A DNA stretch of 60,545 nt, taken from Dysgonamonadaceae bacterium. Its GTDB lineage: Bacteria; Bacteroidota; Bacteroidia; Bacteroidales; Azobacteroidaceae. This document shows positions 1 through 9,769 of the stretch, in pieces. The translations under genes were made by a program, and so were the position numbers. The notes beneath the pieces are model-generated. The model saw only the letters and a list, made by a program, of their open reading frames with translations. It ran no database searches and was not told where the DNA came from. The stretch spans positions 1 to 60,545 of the forward strand of contig JAISUK010000051.1 of the NCBI GenBank assembly GCA_031272075.1, read 5' to 3'. Numbering within the stretch: position 1 is the stretch's first letter; each line of letters starts with the position of its first letter.

Positions 1-3000
1 ATGAAGTCGCAGACAGTTTCGCTGCGAAACCGACCTTCCAGAGGCACCTGGGTGATCGTCATGCACGAAGACGAGGCCGCGCTCGAAGAAGTACTGGTGA
101 CCGGCTACCAAAATATCCGCAAACACGAACTGACCGGTTCCATCAAACAACTCAAAGCCGATGACGTGTTGGAAGGAGCGAAACTTTCTATCGACCAAAT
201 GCTTACCGGACAAGTGGCAGGGATGTTAGTCACTACCGGTTCGGGCGAGCCGAGCGCCACGCCGAAAATCAGGATTCGCGGCACATCATCTATCATCAGC
301 AATAAAGCCCCGCTTTGGGTGCTCGACGGTATTATTCTCAACGACATAGACCCTACCAATTCCATCGATTATTCCAATCTCGACGGCGACGATGCTGCAT
401 ACCTGATCGGCAATGCCATCGCCGGCATCAATCCCCGCGATATTGAATCTATTAATGTGCTGAAAGATGCCGCCGCTACTGCGCTTTACGGCGTACAAGC
501 CGCCAACGGTGTGATTGTGGTGACAACGAAAAAAGGACGTTCGGGTCCGCCTCTGGTGTCATACACAGGCAGCGTGACCGTCAATATGCGAGACAATTAC
601 AACAAACTCAACCTGATGGATGCCACCGAACGGATACAGCTTTCCGAAGAAATTATGAACTCAGGAATGCAACTGACCCGCTATGCGACCGACATTGGAT
701 ACGAGGGATTGATGTATCAGCGCAATAACAAGGGCGAATTTGAAGGAAAAAGAATTCTCACCGACAACGATATGACCGCCGCGCTCAATGTGATGAAATC
801 GCGAAATACCGACTGGTACGACATTCTGTTCCGCAACGCATTGAGCCTAAACCATTCGGTGAATGTGTCGGGAGGAAACGAAAGCACAACCTATTATGCC
901 TCTGTGGGCTATACCGATGCCCAAGGAACTGCCATCGGCAGCGAAAGTAAAAGATATACCGCCATGGCCAAACTTGCCACTTGGCTGGGACATAAACTCT
1001 ATCTCAATATGCAACTGAACGGCACAGTGGGCAGGAATAAAGGCTTCGGCGGTTCTTCAACGCCCGATCAGTGGGCTTATACCACCTCTCGAACCATCCC
1101 CGCCTATTACGAGAACGGCAATCTGTTTTATTATCAGACAGGATACAACGATGATGAGACGTCTTCTACCAATGTTTCTCCGCTGGTGCTGAATTATTTG
1201 AATGAACTGGAAAACACAGGTTCCGAGGGCAAAACTTCCTCTTTGACCGGAAAATTGGATTTGCGCTGGAATATTTGGGACAAATTGCGGTATGAATTTA
1301 GCGGCTCTATCGTGGAGCAACTCGGTTCGTCCGCATCTTGGGCTACCCATAATTCCTATTCGGTCGCCATGATCAGGGGCTATAACTACAACGATCCGCT
1401 GGTGGCTCCCGGAAGCATCATAGAATTATCTTCTCCATTACCTTACGGAGGCAGGTACAGCGACAGTCATACCAAGCAGACTTCCTATACCGTGCGCAAC
1501 CAACTGGCATACGAAAAGGAAGTGGTAAAAAATCATGTATTCAGCGCTCAAGTGACCTCCGAAATCCGCAGCATCGTAACAAAAGGACACGCTTCTTCCG
1601 CAATCGGCTGGCGGCAAGACAGAGGGCAACTTATTTCGCCGATAATCAATGAATATAATTTCAGCGCTATTGACAGATCTAATTTGATCAATCAAAGGAT
1701 TACCGATAATATCAAAAACTATGTTTCCTGGCTTGGATTTGCTTCTTACGCCTATCAGTCGAAAGCCATGCTGAATGCAAACATCCGTATGGACGGCTCC
1801 AATCAGTTCGGCGATAACCCCAAATACCGCTTTTTGCCCGTCTGGTCGGTGTCGGGTCGCTATATCATTACAGAAGAACCGTTTCTGAAGCAACATCCTG
1901 TCATTTCGTATCTTGCTCTGCGCGCCTCTTATGGCGTACAAGGCAATGTGGATAAAAGCACCTCGCCCGATTTGGTGGCCAGGATAGGTGCGTATGACAC
2001 ATACCGTTATCTCGAAAGATCCACTATTGAAATGATGCCCAATCCCGACTTGCGTTGGGAAAAAACGGTTTCATACAATGCCGGTATTGATTTTTCACTG
2101 TGGAACAAGCGGATATCGGGGACGGTGGATGTCTATCACAAAGCCGGAAGCGATATCATTCTAAGCGTGCAAATGTCGCAGGTGAACGGAAACAATACGC
2201 ATAAAATCAATGCCGGAAGCATGACCAATTCAGGCATTGAACTGGATCTTAGTGCATACCTTGTTCGCACCAAACAATTCGATGCTTCGCTGAATTTCAT
2301 TTATGCATATAATCGAAATGTGTTGACAAAAGCCAATATTTTGAAAGAAAATTCGTACGATGGATCAGGCATTGTAAGATCGAATCTTGAACGTATCAAT
2401 GGCTCGGCGCTGATAGTAGGCGAAGCATTGGGGACAATCTATTCCTACCGATTTGCCGGACTTGACCATGAACACGGACTGCCGATTTTTTACGAACAGG
2501 GCAAAAGCACCTATCTGGTCAACGGCGTAGAAACCCCCAATTATACCTCTTATCTCTATGCCGTCGATCTGGTAAAGTCGGGAGTGAAAACACCTCCCAC
2601 AACGGGCGCAATCAACCCGGCATTGAGATATGGGAATTTCCGGTTGCGAGGCATTTTCGCGTTTTCTTTGGGAGCCGTAAAACGTCTTCCGAGTTTACTG
2701 AACGAGGCAACTTTCATGCTCAACCCAACCAACAATGTATCAAGAGAATATCTCAACCGCTGGAAACAGCCCGGCGATGAATTATACACCCATATTCCGG
2801 CTTTATACAATTCGGATACGTATTCCAAATTACCGAAAAAACCTGTTTTTGTGAATGGATTGAGTTATAATGTGTATAATGGCTCTGCATTGTATGACAA
2901 GTCGGACATCAGGATTGCTTCGACCGATAATATCCGTATGAACAATCTCTCTCTAAGTTATTTATTACCTCAAAAATTCTGCCATTCGATCCATGTTTCC

Positions 3001-3138
3001 GAGGGTATGTTCACGTTTCAGGTTACCAACCTGTTTCTTATCGCGGATAAGGCATGGAACGGACGCGATCCGGAGCAGACGAGTACTACCGCATCATTAC
3101 CAAGCACTTATACTGGCAACATCACGATCACATTTTAA
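1..3138 (+). CDS. SusC/RagA-family TonB-dependent outer membrane protein (5' partial)
   Basis: This is the outer-membrane beta-barrel half of a SusC/SusD nutrient importer, powered by TonB. The reading frame is open from base 1 and the first residues look like the end of a carboxypeptidase-D-like regulatory domain, running into the family signature EEVLVTGYQ near residue 30. The true start, signal peptide and any STN domain therefore lie upstream, and the ATG at base 1 is probably internal. The plug domain follows (about residues 30-180) with the typical ATALYGVQAANGVIVVTTKKG-like region, then the barrel ending in ITITF, an aromatic C-terminus suited to barrel assembly. The susD gene starts 13 bp downstream, so the two are co-transcribed. 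The family call is secure. The substrate is unknown, but the neighbours (metalloprotease, thioredoxins) hint at peptide rather than glycan. Confidence 0.95.
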   Translation: MKSQTVSLRNRPSRGTWVIVMHEDEAALEEVLVTGYQNIRKHELTGSIKQLKADDVLEGAKLSIDQMLTGQVAGMLVTTGSGEPSATPKIRIRGTSSIISNKAPLWVLDGIILNDIDPTNSIDYSNLDGDDAAYLIGNAIAGINPRDIESINVLKDAAATALYGVQAANGVIVVTTKKGRSGPPLVSYTGSVTVNMRDNYNKLNLMDATERIQLSEEIMNSGMQLTRYATDIGYEGLMYQRNNKGEFEGKRILTDNDMTAALNVMKSRNTDWYDILFRNALSLNHSVNVSGGNESTTYYASVGYTDAQGTAIGSESKRYTAMAKLATWLGHKLYLNMQLNGTVGRNKGFGGSSTPDQWAYTTSRTIPAYYENGNLFYYQTGYNDDETSSTNVSPLVLNYLNELENTGSEGKTSSLTGKLDLRWNIWDKLRYEFSGSIVEQLGSSASWATHNSYSVAMIRGYNYNDPLVAPGSIIELSSPLPYGGRYSDSHTKQTSYTVRNQLAYEKEVVKNHVFSAQVTSEIRSIVTKGHASSAIGWRQDRGQLISPIINEYNFSAIDRSNLINQRITDNIKNYVSWLGFASYAYQSKAMLNANIRMDGSNQFGDNPKYRFLPVWSVSGRYIITEEPFLKQHPVISYLALRASYGVQGNVDKSTSPDLVARIGAYDTYRYLERSTIEMMPNPDLRWEKTVSYNAGIDFSLWNKRISGTVDVYHKAGSDIILSVQMSQVNGNNTHKINAGSMTNSGIELDLSAYLVRTKQFDASLNFIYAYNRNVLTKANILKENSYDGSGIVRSNLERINGSALIVGEALGTIYSYRFAGLDHEHGLPIFYEQGKSTYLVNGVETPNYTSYLYAVDLVKSGVKTPPTTGAINPALRYGNFRLRGIFAFSLGAVKRLPSLLNEATFMLNPTNNVSREYLNRWKQPGDELYTHIPALYNSDTYSKLPKKPVFVNGLSYNVYNGSALYDKSDIRIASTDNIRMNNLSLSYLLPQKFCHSIHVSEGMFTFQVTNLFLIADKAWNGRDPEQTSTTASLPSTYTGNITITF

Positions 3139-3151
3139 TACAGCAAAAAGC

Positions 3152-4741
3152 ATGAGAACTAAATATATCACGATAGGACAAAAGCTAATTTTAATATTGC
3201 CATTGCTGCTGATTTCTTGCGACGATTTCCTGAAACGTTCGGCTCAAAATCTGGTTATTCCAACTACCACAGCGCAATACAAGGAAATATTACAGGGTGA
3301 AGGCTATTTTTACGATCTTGTAAAAAACACTACAGGAAAATGCGGATATGCCTATTTGCAATACATGACCGACGACATGGAATACGTCGACGTGCTCACT
3401 TCACCGGATTTGCCGGCAGGATGGGAAAATTCTAAAATCGGGGAAGACGATAATGTAGAAGTATATGCCGCCTGCTACAAGTGGGATGCACAACTGGAGC
3501 AAATGCAGTTTTACGACGAAGTATATATGTACCTTTACAAGCAAATTCTGGCGGCAAATGTTTGCTTGATCGCCGTTGACGAAAGCGAAGGAACACAGAG
3601 CGAAAAAGAAATATTGAAAGGCCAGGCGGCATTTACGCGGGCGTTTGCCTATTTCATGCTGGCCAACATGTATGCAAAACCCTATAATAAAGCGGCTCCA
3701 AACGACTTGTGTGTGCCGATAAAACCCGATCCGAAGCCCACTCTGGACAGATTTCCACGCGCCACTATTGCCGAAGTGTGGAATCTGATCGCTTCCGATA
3801 TTCAAACGGCGCTCGACGGTATGCGCGGCAAAAACCTCGAACGCAATGTCTATGAAATCAATTATCCCGCAGCGCTGATTTTGGCAACACGCATCGCCGT
3901 ATTTATGGAAGATTGGGACAAAGCAGCCGCATTGGGCGAAGAATACCTTGCTTCCTACCCAAGCTGCCGCCTTTACAGCATTACGGATAAAACGACCGCC
4001 GGCGCAAGGGTGGAAAACGAGAGTTTGGAACTGATACGCGAAATGAAATTTTTCAATAAACAAAACACGGAAATCGTTTGGGTGTTCGGAAGCCTCACAT
4101 CAAATTATTCTAATGTTTTCACGCCAAACACAATTATCGATATCTACGGAAAATATTTTGCTGTCACATCAAGAGGAAAAAACAACCTGAAAGATGTTTA
4201 TGAAGACGGCGACCGGAGGTGGAACTATTGGTTTTATGAAACAGTACCGTTCAGCACGACACCGTTCTATCGTTATGATTACCTGACGGCAAAAGTCGAT
4301 AGTCGTGTTAAAACCGAGGTCTTGTACGGCAGTCAGTGCTTCCGCACCGGTGAGATCTATCTGCTTCTAGCGGAAGCTTATGCGCGCAGAAGCGCTCCCG
4401 ACAAGGAGAAGGCGGTGAAAATGCTGAACGAATTGCGGATAAAGCGTTTCGATCCCGCAAAGTATAAACCGTTGCAGGCAGGCGATTTTACCAACGAATC
4501 GCTCGTAGACTTCGTATGGCAGGAACGCCGTCGCGAACTGTGTTTCGAGGAAATGCACCGCTGGTGGGATCTGCGTCGCATGCCGTTGCAACAGCCGATA
4601 CTACATCCCTGGCGCAATGGCGAGACCTATACGCTGCCACCCGACGACCCGGCCTACATCCTCAATTTCCCGCAAGAGGAACTGGAATACAATGGTGATG
4701 TGCTGGTGTCCAACTACCGACCCAATCGGTTACCCGACTGA
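3152..4741 (+). CDS. SusD/RagB-family nutrient-binding outer membrane lipoprotein
   Basis: This is the surface lipoprotein lid that captures substrate for the SusC partner ending 13 bp upstream. The start is placed at the ATG giving MRTKYITIG, because the resulting 529-residue protein has a proper lipoprotein signal (LLLISC, lipidated Cys about residue 25). A longer in-frame reading from 2993 would overlap the end of susC and add a non-signal sequence. SusD features are visible: a TPR-like helical N-terminal half and C-terminal motifs such as ELRIKRFDP, QERRRELCFEE and HRWWDLRRM. It is co-transcribed with susC and the two lipoproteins that follow. Confidence 0.95.
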   Translation: MRTKYITIGQKLILILPLLLISCDDFLKRSAQNLVIPTTTAQYKEILQGEGYFYDLVKNTTGKCGYAYLQYMTDDMEYVDVLTSPDLPAGWENSKIGEDDNVEVYAACYKWDAQLEQMQFYDEVYMYLYKQILAANVCLIAVDESEGTQSEKEILKGQAAFTRAFAYFMLANMYAKPYNKAAPNDLCVPIKPDPKPTLDRFPRATIAEVWNLIASDIQTALDGMRGKNLERNVYEINYPAALILATRIAVFMEDWDKAAALGEEYLASYPSCRLYSITDKTTAGARVENESLELIREMKFFNKQNTEIVWVFGSLTSNYSNVFTPNTIIDIYGKYFAVTSRGKNNLKDVYEDGDRRWNYWFYETVPFSTTPFYRYDYLTAKVDSRVKTEVLYGSQCFRTGEIYLLLAEAYARRSAPDKEKAVKMLNELRIKRFDPAKYKPLQAGDFTNESLVDFVWQERRRELCFEEMHRWWDLRRMPLQQPILHPWRNGETYTLPPDDPAYILNFPQEELEYNGDVLVSNYRPNRLPD

Positions 4742-4788
4742 TAGAATTGATGACTGAAATAATAGATTATTTACTTAAAATTTGAAAA

Positions 4789-5961
4789 ATGAAACGATTT
4801 AAATTAATTTTTGGAGTATTCCTGGTTGCAGCCGTAACGTTCACTGCTTGCAGCGACAATGATCCCGACCCAAACGGCGGGGAAGAGAAAAACGAAGGAG
4901 GCGGCATCACAGGCAGACGTCCTGCGGATCTGACCGGCATGCTGAACTATTTCTCAAGCGAATACGGCTTGTCGATCAAGTATGATTTCCAGCCGCCGGC
5001 TGATCCCGGCAACAAAGAAACTTACCCGCTGGATTTCAATCCGGTATCTTCGGGCGATGTTTTCCCTTATACCGTTGCGACGGATACCGCCAAGGTGAAA
5101 ATCTTGCTGTCGTATCTCGAAGACCGTGTTTTCGGCCTGTTTCCGGAAGGCGTGATCGCCACGTACATGCCGACAAAAATCTTCCTGGTCGATTCGCTCT
5201 ATAACACCTACGTTTACGACGACCAGATTTCCAATCCTGCCGTATATTGGGAACGCCGCTATACGTTGCCGGGCAATGTTACCGGTGATTATCTGGTCAT
5301 AGGCGATGTGGGGGCGCGTTTGGATACGTCGTCGGTCGATTTCAGATACAACCTGATTTCGTTGGTTGTGGAACGGATGCTGTTTAACCAGACTTTGCCC
5401 GAACCGAACGAAATGCTTGCAGTGACCGAAAAAGTGGCAGACCAAAGAGGTTGTGTCATTTATACTAATGGGAAACCGTTTTCGCTCAATTATCCCTATT
5501 GGAATGGTAACCCCAGTGATATTGGACGCTTTTGGGCATCGGTAACAACTTCGGGAGTTGCCAATCCCGAACAGATAGTAATGACACTGTGGAACGGGCT
5601 GAGCATCCTGAATATGGGACGTAGAGGCAACACCGGTTTTGAAGATTATAGGGTGCTTGGCATTATTCGGGCTACCTACCTTTACTACAGCAAAGGAACC
5701 ATAAAGCAGGATTTTGCCGACTTTGCAGCATTGATCTTCACTAAAACGCCGACCGAACGCGAAGCACTCTTCGCTTCCGTTGAGGCCAATGAGAAATGCC
5801 TGGGTGCAACCTACGACCCTACAAAGCCCCATACCACTCCTGACGGTCGCGACCTCCGCTTCCCGTTTGGTGGCAAGGAAGGCGCCGACGGCATGCGTGA
5901 AAAAGTCGGTTTGGTAAAGGCGTATTTCAAAACAAACCTGAAAATGGACTTACCTGACTGA
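4789..5961 (+). CDS. Lipoprotein related to SusCD-associated zinc metallohydrolases, zinc motif missing
   Basis: The 390-residue protein has a lipoprotein signal (VTFTAC, Cys at about residue 21). From memory of the family, its layout matches the substrate-import-associated zinc metallohydrolase lipoproteins (Peptidase_Mx1-like) that often follow susD: an N-terminal YGLSIKYDF region, a central segment before the expected zinc helix, and a C-terminal VKAYFKTNLKMDL. Where the HExxH helix should lie (after FRYNLISL) the sequence reads V194-E195-R-M-L198-F-N-Q, so the Glu is kept but both zinc-binding His are gone. I infer a non-catalytic surface protein, perhaps binding substrate. It sits 47 bp after susD in the same operon. 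If the family assignment is wrong, it is simply an unassigned SusCD accessory lipoprotein. Confidence 0.7.
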   Translation: MKRFKLIFGVFLVAAVTFTACSDNDPDPNGGEEKNEGGGITGRRPADLTGMLNYFSSEYGLSIKYDFQPPADPGNKETYPLDFNPVSSGDVFPYTVATDTAKVKILLSYLEDRVFGLFPEGVIATYMPTKIFLVDSLYNTYVYDDQISNPAVYWERRYTLPGNVTGDYLVIGDVGARLDTSSVDFRYNLISLVVERMLFNQTLPEPNEMLAVTEKVADQRGCVIYTNGKPFSLNYPYWNGNPSDIGRFWASVTTSGVANPEQIVMTLWNGLSILNMGRRGNTGFEDYRVLGIIRATYLYYSKGTIKQDFADFAALIFTKTPTEREALFASVEANEKCLGATYDPTKPHTTPDGRDLRFPFGGKEGADGMREKVGLVKAYFKTNLKMDLPD

Positions 5962-5989
5962 TTGTTGTATCCTATATAAAAAACAGAAA

Positions 5990-7252
5990 ATGATGAAAAA
6001 GTTTTTCCTAGTATTGAGCATTATATTGCCCGGACTGCTGATTGTATCCTGTTCGGATGACGAGAAAATCCCCGAACCGACCGGTATATCCCAAAAAAAC
6101 AGCAGTGCTATTGTCGATGGCACACTGCATATTGTGTATAATTCCAAGCTCGATTTGAATGAACTGTTTACGCTGGCGTACGAATCCGGCGTCACCCCGC
6201 CTGCCGAACTGCCCGCATTGAAATTCGAACTGACGGCACCGGTGAAATATGTCACCAAAAAAGGCGGAAAGATCACCGTGCCTGAACAGACGGTGCAACC
6301 GTTTGTAATCAATGGCTCCCGCCTTACCACCGTATCGACCTACCCGATACCGCTGACCAATGGTGACCGTGTCCGCGAAGTGCAACTGGCGCAATTGACA
6401 ATTTCGGATGAAGCGGGCAAACTCTCGCCGATAACAATTCCTGTCGCCTGCGACGATCAGCCGGGACAGATCGTTGCCATCCGCCCGTTCAACAATTCGT
6501 CACTCCCAACGCCCAGTGCGTTCTATCGCCACGTGGAAGGAACGCTCTACCGCGCTGCTGTTGGCCGCAGTTCGGCTTCGCAAGCCGTCAACGTAAATAC
6601 TGATTTTGAAGTAGAATACGCTGACGGAAGCATCGTTGACAACAGTACGCTGGACGCTTTACCGATCAAAATTGCCGCAGTAGACTTCGGCACAAAAGTG
6701 GTCGAAGCAGCAAAAATCAATAAATACCCCGGCACAGTTGCCGACGAGCCGCTCGGTAATGCTGGCTATCTGTTGGTCTATCCCGCCACCAGCGACAGCA
6801 ACGATGTAGCAACCTTGCAACTCGACATAAAAATCGTAAAAATGGTTGGCGTAGAAAGTATTTCCGACGAATTGCTGAACGACGGCACCGCTGCCCGCAC
6901 CTTCCTGGTCAGGGCGGAGGGCGTAACGACTGCCAATCACCCAAGTCGCTATACCTACGCTTTCCTGAACGGCATTTTCAACGACGGTTACATACGCGCT
7001 TACAATTCACAGGATAATTTCGGAACGACCTACGCTTGTACAGTTGAAATCGGCAGCACCGAACTCGAAGGACAGACGCCTCAGGCAGCCATCGGACCGA
7101 ACGCTTTCCGTACCATCAGGCTGAAGGCGGCGATTTGGACGGATCCCTCGACGGTGGGTCGCGCGGTTACCTTTACGGCATCGCCCGAAAATCATTACAA
7201 CGAAGCGGGTTGGGTTGCAAGAATCAATACAACAATTAAGCCCGCACAATAA
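5990..7252 (+). CDS. SusCD-locus accessory lipoprotein of unknown function
   Basis: The 420-residue protein has a lipoprotein signal peptide (LLIVSC, Cys at about residue 21) followed by an acidic stretch (SDDEK), as found in surface-exposed Bacteroidetes lipoproteins. I do not recognise a catalytic motif. The body is rich in beta-strand-like alternation and in Thr, Ala and Val, compatible with immunoglobulin-like or SusE/F-type binding domains. It lies 28 bp after the metallohydrolase-like lipoprotein and is the last gene before a strong terminator, so it is the last member of the SusCD transcript. Two adjacent ATG codons (5990 and 5993) could serve as start. A role in surface substrate binding is inferred from position only. 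Confidence 0.75.
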   Translation: MMKKFFLVLSIILPGLLIVSCSDDEKIPEPTGISQKNSSAIVDGTLHIVYNSKLDLNELFTLAYESGVTPPAELPALKFELTAPVKYVTKKGGKITVPEQTVQPFVINGSRLTTVSTYPIPLTNGDRVREVQLAQLTISDEAGKLSPITIPVACDDQPGQIVAIRPFNNSSLPTPSAFYRHVEGTLYRAAVGRSSASQAVNVNTDFEVEYADGSIVDNSTLDALPIKIAAVDFGTKVVEAAKINKYPGTVADEPLGNAGYLLVYPATSDSNDVATLQLDIKIVKMVGVESISDELLNDGTAARTFLVRAEGVTTANHPSRYTYAFLNGIFNDGYIRAYNSQDNFGTTYACTVEIGSTELEGQTPQAAIGPNAFRTIRLKAAIWTDPSTVGRAVTFTASPENHYNEAGWVARINTTIKPAQ

Positions 7253-7273
7253 TTCATCCACCTCCTTTCCACC

Positions 7274-7316
7274 ACACGAAGACGCAAAGTGAAACAACTA
7301 CTTTGCGTCTTCGTGT
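7274..7316 (+). terminator. Strong intrinsic terminator closing the first SusCD operon
   Basis: A perfect 17-bp inverted repeat (7274-7290 with 7300-7316, beginning ACACGAAGACGC) with a 9-nt loop lies 21 bp after the lipoprotein stop codon, followed by a T-rich stretch. It separates the SusCD genes from the thioredoxin/protease genes, which have their own promoter just downstream. The stem is symmetrical, so it may work in both directions. Confidence 0.85.
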
Positions 7317-7337
7317 TTATTATTCATTATTTTTCCC

Positions 7338-7345
7338 TATATTTG
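7338..7345 (+). promoter_or_regulatory. Bacteroidetes -7 box (TATATTTG) for the thioredoxin/protease genes
   Basis: TATATTTG matches the Bacteroidetes primary-sigma -7 consensus TAxxTTTG and lies 15 bp before the thioredoxin start codon, just after the terminator. No clear TTTG is seen at the expected -33 spacing. The leader would be very short. Confidence 0.55.
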
Positions 7346-7360
7346 CAAAAAAATTGAATT

Positions 7361-8620
7361 ATGAGATTACAATTCGTAAGTCTGTTTGTGACAGGATGTT
7401 TTTTTTCACTGTTTGCGCAAGAACCGCGCGAAGGGATTGTTTTTCATGAAAACGAACCCTGGGAAACGATCCTGCAACAGGCAAAAGCAGCAAACAAACC
7501 AATTTTTATGGACTGCTATACCGAATGGTGCGGCCCATGCAAAGGCTTGGTAAAAAATGTGTTCCCGCTGAAAAAAGTGGGCGATTTCTTCAATGCCCAT
7601 TTTATCAACACTTCCTACGATATGGAGAAAGGCGACGGCGCCATGCTCCATGAGAAATACAAAGAACATATCATCGGCTTCCCGACATTGCTGATGATCA
7701 GTCCCGAAGGAGAAGTCATGCACCGGATGGCCGGATATAAAGAGCCGGACGACCTGATAGCGGGCTTCAAAGAGGCGCTGGAAGGCCAAACCTTTTATGC
7801 CGCCGAAAAAAAATACAACGAGGGCGCACGCGACACGGAGACGATGACGGCCTACACCGAAGCGCTGCGACAAGCCTACCTTACCCTGAAACTGGATTCA
7901 GTAGGCAGGGATTATTTGCAGCATATCCCTGTGGAAAACCTGATGAAACCCGAAGTGTGGAATATCGCAGGCAAATTTGTGAAAGACCCCTACTCTGCTC
8001 CCTACAAGTATGTGGTTTCCAATATCGATCGGCTGTCCTACCGCGCCAAAGCCAACCGTTACGATCTCGAACAGCAGCTTTCGCGCGGAATGTCGTCGGC
8101 AATCAATGAGATCGTGAAAGTGTCACGCACTACGGTCGACCCCGACTCCATCCTGTGGGCAAAAACGCAGTCGCAAATCCTGCTGGACATCATTGGGCAG
8201 CACAACATCAAGAATTTTTTGGATTTTACGGCCAAACTGAAATTGAACGAATTGCGTCTGGAAAACAAACCCCTGGAAATTTTCGAGACACTGCGCTACA
8301 TTCGCCCGATGGGCATGCTCAACACCGACAAACTGTTTACCGCCGAGATGTACGACCATGTCATCATGCACGTGAAAGACAAGAAAATTATTCAACAGTC
8401 GCTGGACGAAGTCCTGGCCTTGCAGTCGTCGTACAAGTCGTCGCCTGCGCTCAGCGGCAATTTCTATAACACCATCGCGGCGGCTTATACCAAATTGAAT
8501 CAAAAAGACAAAGCCGCGGAGGCCTTGACAGAATACGAGAAACGGGAAAAGATAAAAACTGATTTTGTCAAAGACCTGCTCGAAAAAAACGACGACAATA
8601 ACAAAGATTTAGTAAACTGA
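7361..8620 (+). CDS. Secreted thioredoxin-fold protein (WCGPC)
   Basis: The protein is predicted to be a periplasmic or outer-membrane-facing thiol-disulfide protein. It has an N-terminal signal peptide (about residues 1-20, ending FSLFAQ). A thioredoxin domain covers about residues 30-145 with the redox motif W56-C57-G-P-C60-K and the cis-proline region GFPT. The remaining 270 residues are helical and end in a Lys/Asp-rich tail. The domain resembles the thioredoxin_7/DUF255-like proteins common next to SusCD loci. The next gene, another thioredoxin-family protein, starts 5 bp after this stop, so the two form one transcript with the metalloprotease. A role in reducing substrate or partner disulfides is inferred from the active site and context. 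Confidence 0.88.
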   Translation: MRLQFVSLFVTGCFFSLFAQEPREGIVFHENEPWETILQQAKAANKPIFMDCYTEWCGPCKGLVKNVFPLKKVGDFFNAHFINTSYDMEKGDGAMLHEKYKEHIIGFPTLLMISPEGEVMHRMAGYKEPDDLIAGFKEALEGQTFYAAEKKYNEGARDTETMTAYTEALRQAYLTLKLDSVGRDYLQHIPVENLMKPEVWNIAGKFVKDPYSAPYKYVVSNIDRLSYRAKANRYDLEQQLSRGMSSAINEIVKVSRTTVDPDSILWAKTQSQILLDIIGQHNIKNFLDFTAKLKLNELRLENKPLEIFETLRYIRPMGMLNTDKLFTAEMYDHVIMHVKDKKIIQQSLDEVLALQSSYKSSPALSGNFYNTIAAAYTKLNQKDKAAEALTEYEKREKIKTDFVKDLLEKNDDNNKDLVN

Positions 8621-8625
8621 CATCA

Positions 8626-9741
8626 ATGAGAAAAACAGGATTATTATCAGGCGCTTTGGCGCTTTGCCTGGCGACTTATGCCGGCGGAATTGAATACCGC
8701 ATTTCCGGGACATGGCCGGGAGGCGACGGTAAAACGATTTATCTACAGAAAAAAATCGCTGAAAAAACATACGAAAGTATCGACTCGGTTGTAGTTGCAA
8801 ACGGCCTTTTCGAGTTCAAAGGCAACACGCCCGAAATCTGTCTGGGCAGACTTCAGTCCGACGGTAAAACAAAAGACCTGTTCCTTTGCGGCGAACCGCT
8901 GCAGGTGGAAGTTCAGGACAAACTCAATCCTAAAAATGGGAAACCGTATATCCAGTGGGAAGCAAGTGGCAGTGAAGAACAAAAAGCCTACGAGACTTCG
9001 CAGGAAATAGAAATGGGAAAGGCGTTTATCGATCTGGGACTGATGATGGCCATGTCGAAAGAAAAAGACGATCCTGTGAAACTCGATTCCCTCGTGAAGA
9101 TGAAAAATTCGCTGGCCGAAGCTACCGACAACCGGATTCGTAAATATGTAGACGACAACCTCGACAGGGTGGCCTTGACCTACTTCATCGGCGATTTCCT
9201 GGCGAAAAATTATCCGGTGGAATATGTAGACAGCTGTTACGCGCGGCTCTCCCAACGGGTGAAAGACACCTCCTCCGGCATGCAACTCGCCGAAAAAATG
9301 GCAGCGCTGAAGCAAGTCAATGTGGGTGGCATCGCGCCCGACATCGCCCTGCCGTCGCCCGACGGAACGGAAATCAAACTCTCCGCGCTGCGCGGTAAAT
9401 ATGTGCTGATCGACTTTTGGGCGTCGTGGTGCGCCCCTTGCCTACGCGAAGCCCCCAATGTCAGGGAAGTATATGCCAAATACCACAACAAGGGATTTGA
9501 AGTCTTTGGGGTGTCGCTCGACAGCGAGAAACAACGGAATGCCTGGATCGAAGCGATCAAAAAATTCGGTCTCAACTGGCCGCAGGTGTCTTCGTTGAAG
9601 GGATGGGAATGTCCGGTGGCAAAAGCATACAACGTTACCGGTATCCCCAAGACATTCCTGCTCGACAAGCAAGGGCGGATCATTGCCACCGATTTGCGGG
9701 GCGACGCGCTGAAAGAGAAAATGAAATCGCTATTTAAATAA
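8626..9741 (+). CDS. TlpA/ResA-like thiol:disulfide protein with N-terminal DUF4369-like domain
   Basis: This 371-residue protein carries a signal peptide (residues 1-20), a beta-rich N-terminal domain (about 22-110) typical of DUF4369, a helical linker, and a C-terminal TlpA-type thioredoxin domain (about 235-371). The redox motif is W268-C269-A-P-C272, inside the classic stretch GKYVLIDFWASWCAPC, and a cis-Pro motif GIPKTFL follows. Such proteins reduce disulfides in the bacterial envelope, for example during cytochrome maturation or while handling imported polypeptides. Its position 5 bp after one thioredoxin gene and 28 bp before a metalloprotease favours the second role here (inference). 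Confidence 0.92.
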   Translation: MRKTGLLSGALALCLATYAGGIEYRISGTWPGGDGKTIYLQKKIAEKTYESIDSVVVANGLFEFKGNTPEICLGRLQSDGKTKDLFLCGEPLQVEVQDKLNPKNGKPYIQWEASGSEEQKAYETSQEIEMGKAFIDLGLMMAMSKEKDDPVKLDSLVKMKNSLAEATDNRIRKYVDDNLDRVALTYFIGDFLAKNYPVEYVDSCYARLSQRVKDTSSGMQLAEKMAALKQVNVGGIAPDIALPSPDGTEIKLSALRGKYVLIDFWASWCAPCLREAPNVREVYAKYHNKGFEVFGVSLDSEKQRNAWIEAIKKFGLNWPQVSSLKGWECPVAKAYNVTGIPKTFLLDKQGRIIATDLRGDALKEKMKSLFK

Positions 9742-9769
9742 ATTCCTATAAATAAAACAATTAAATAAA

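Noticed and set aside
2993..3151. Upstream extension of the first susD gene
   Set aside because: It would overlap the end of susC in another frame and bury the lipoprotein signal 53 residues inside the protein.
4954..5832. Minus-strand frame of 292 codons opposite the metallohydrolase-like lipoprotein
   Set aside because: No signal, domain or promoter. The plus-strand gene fits the operon and has a lipobox.
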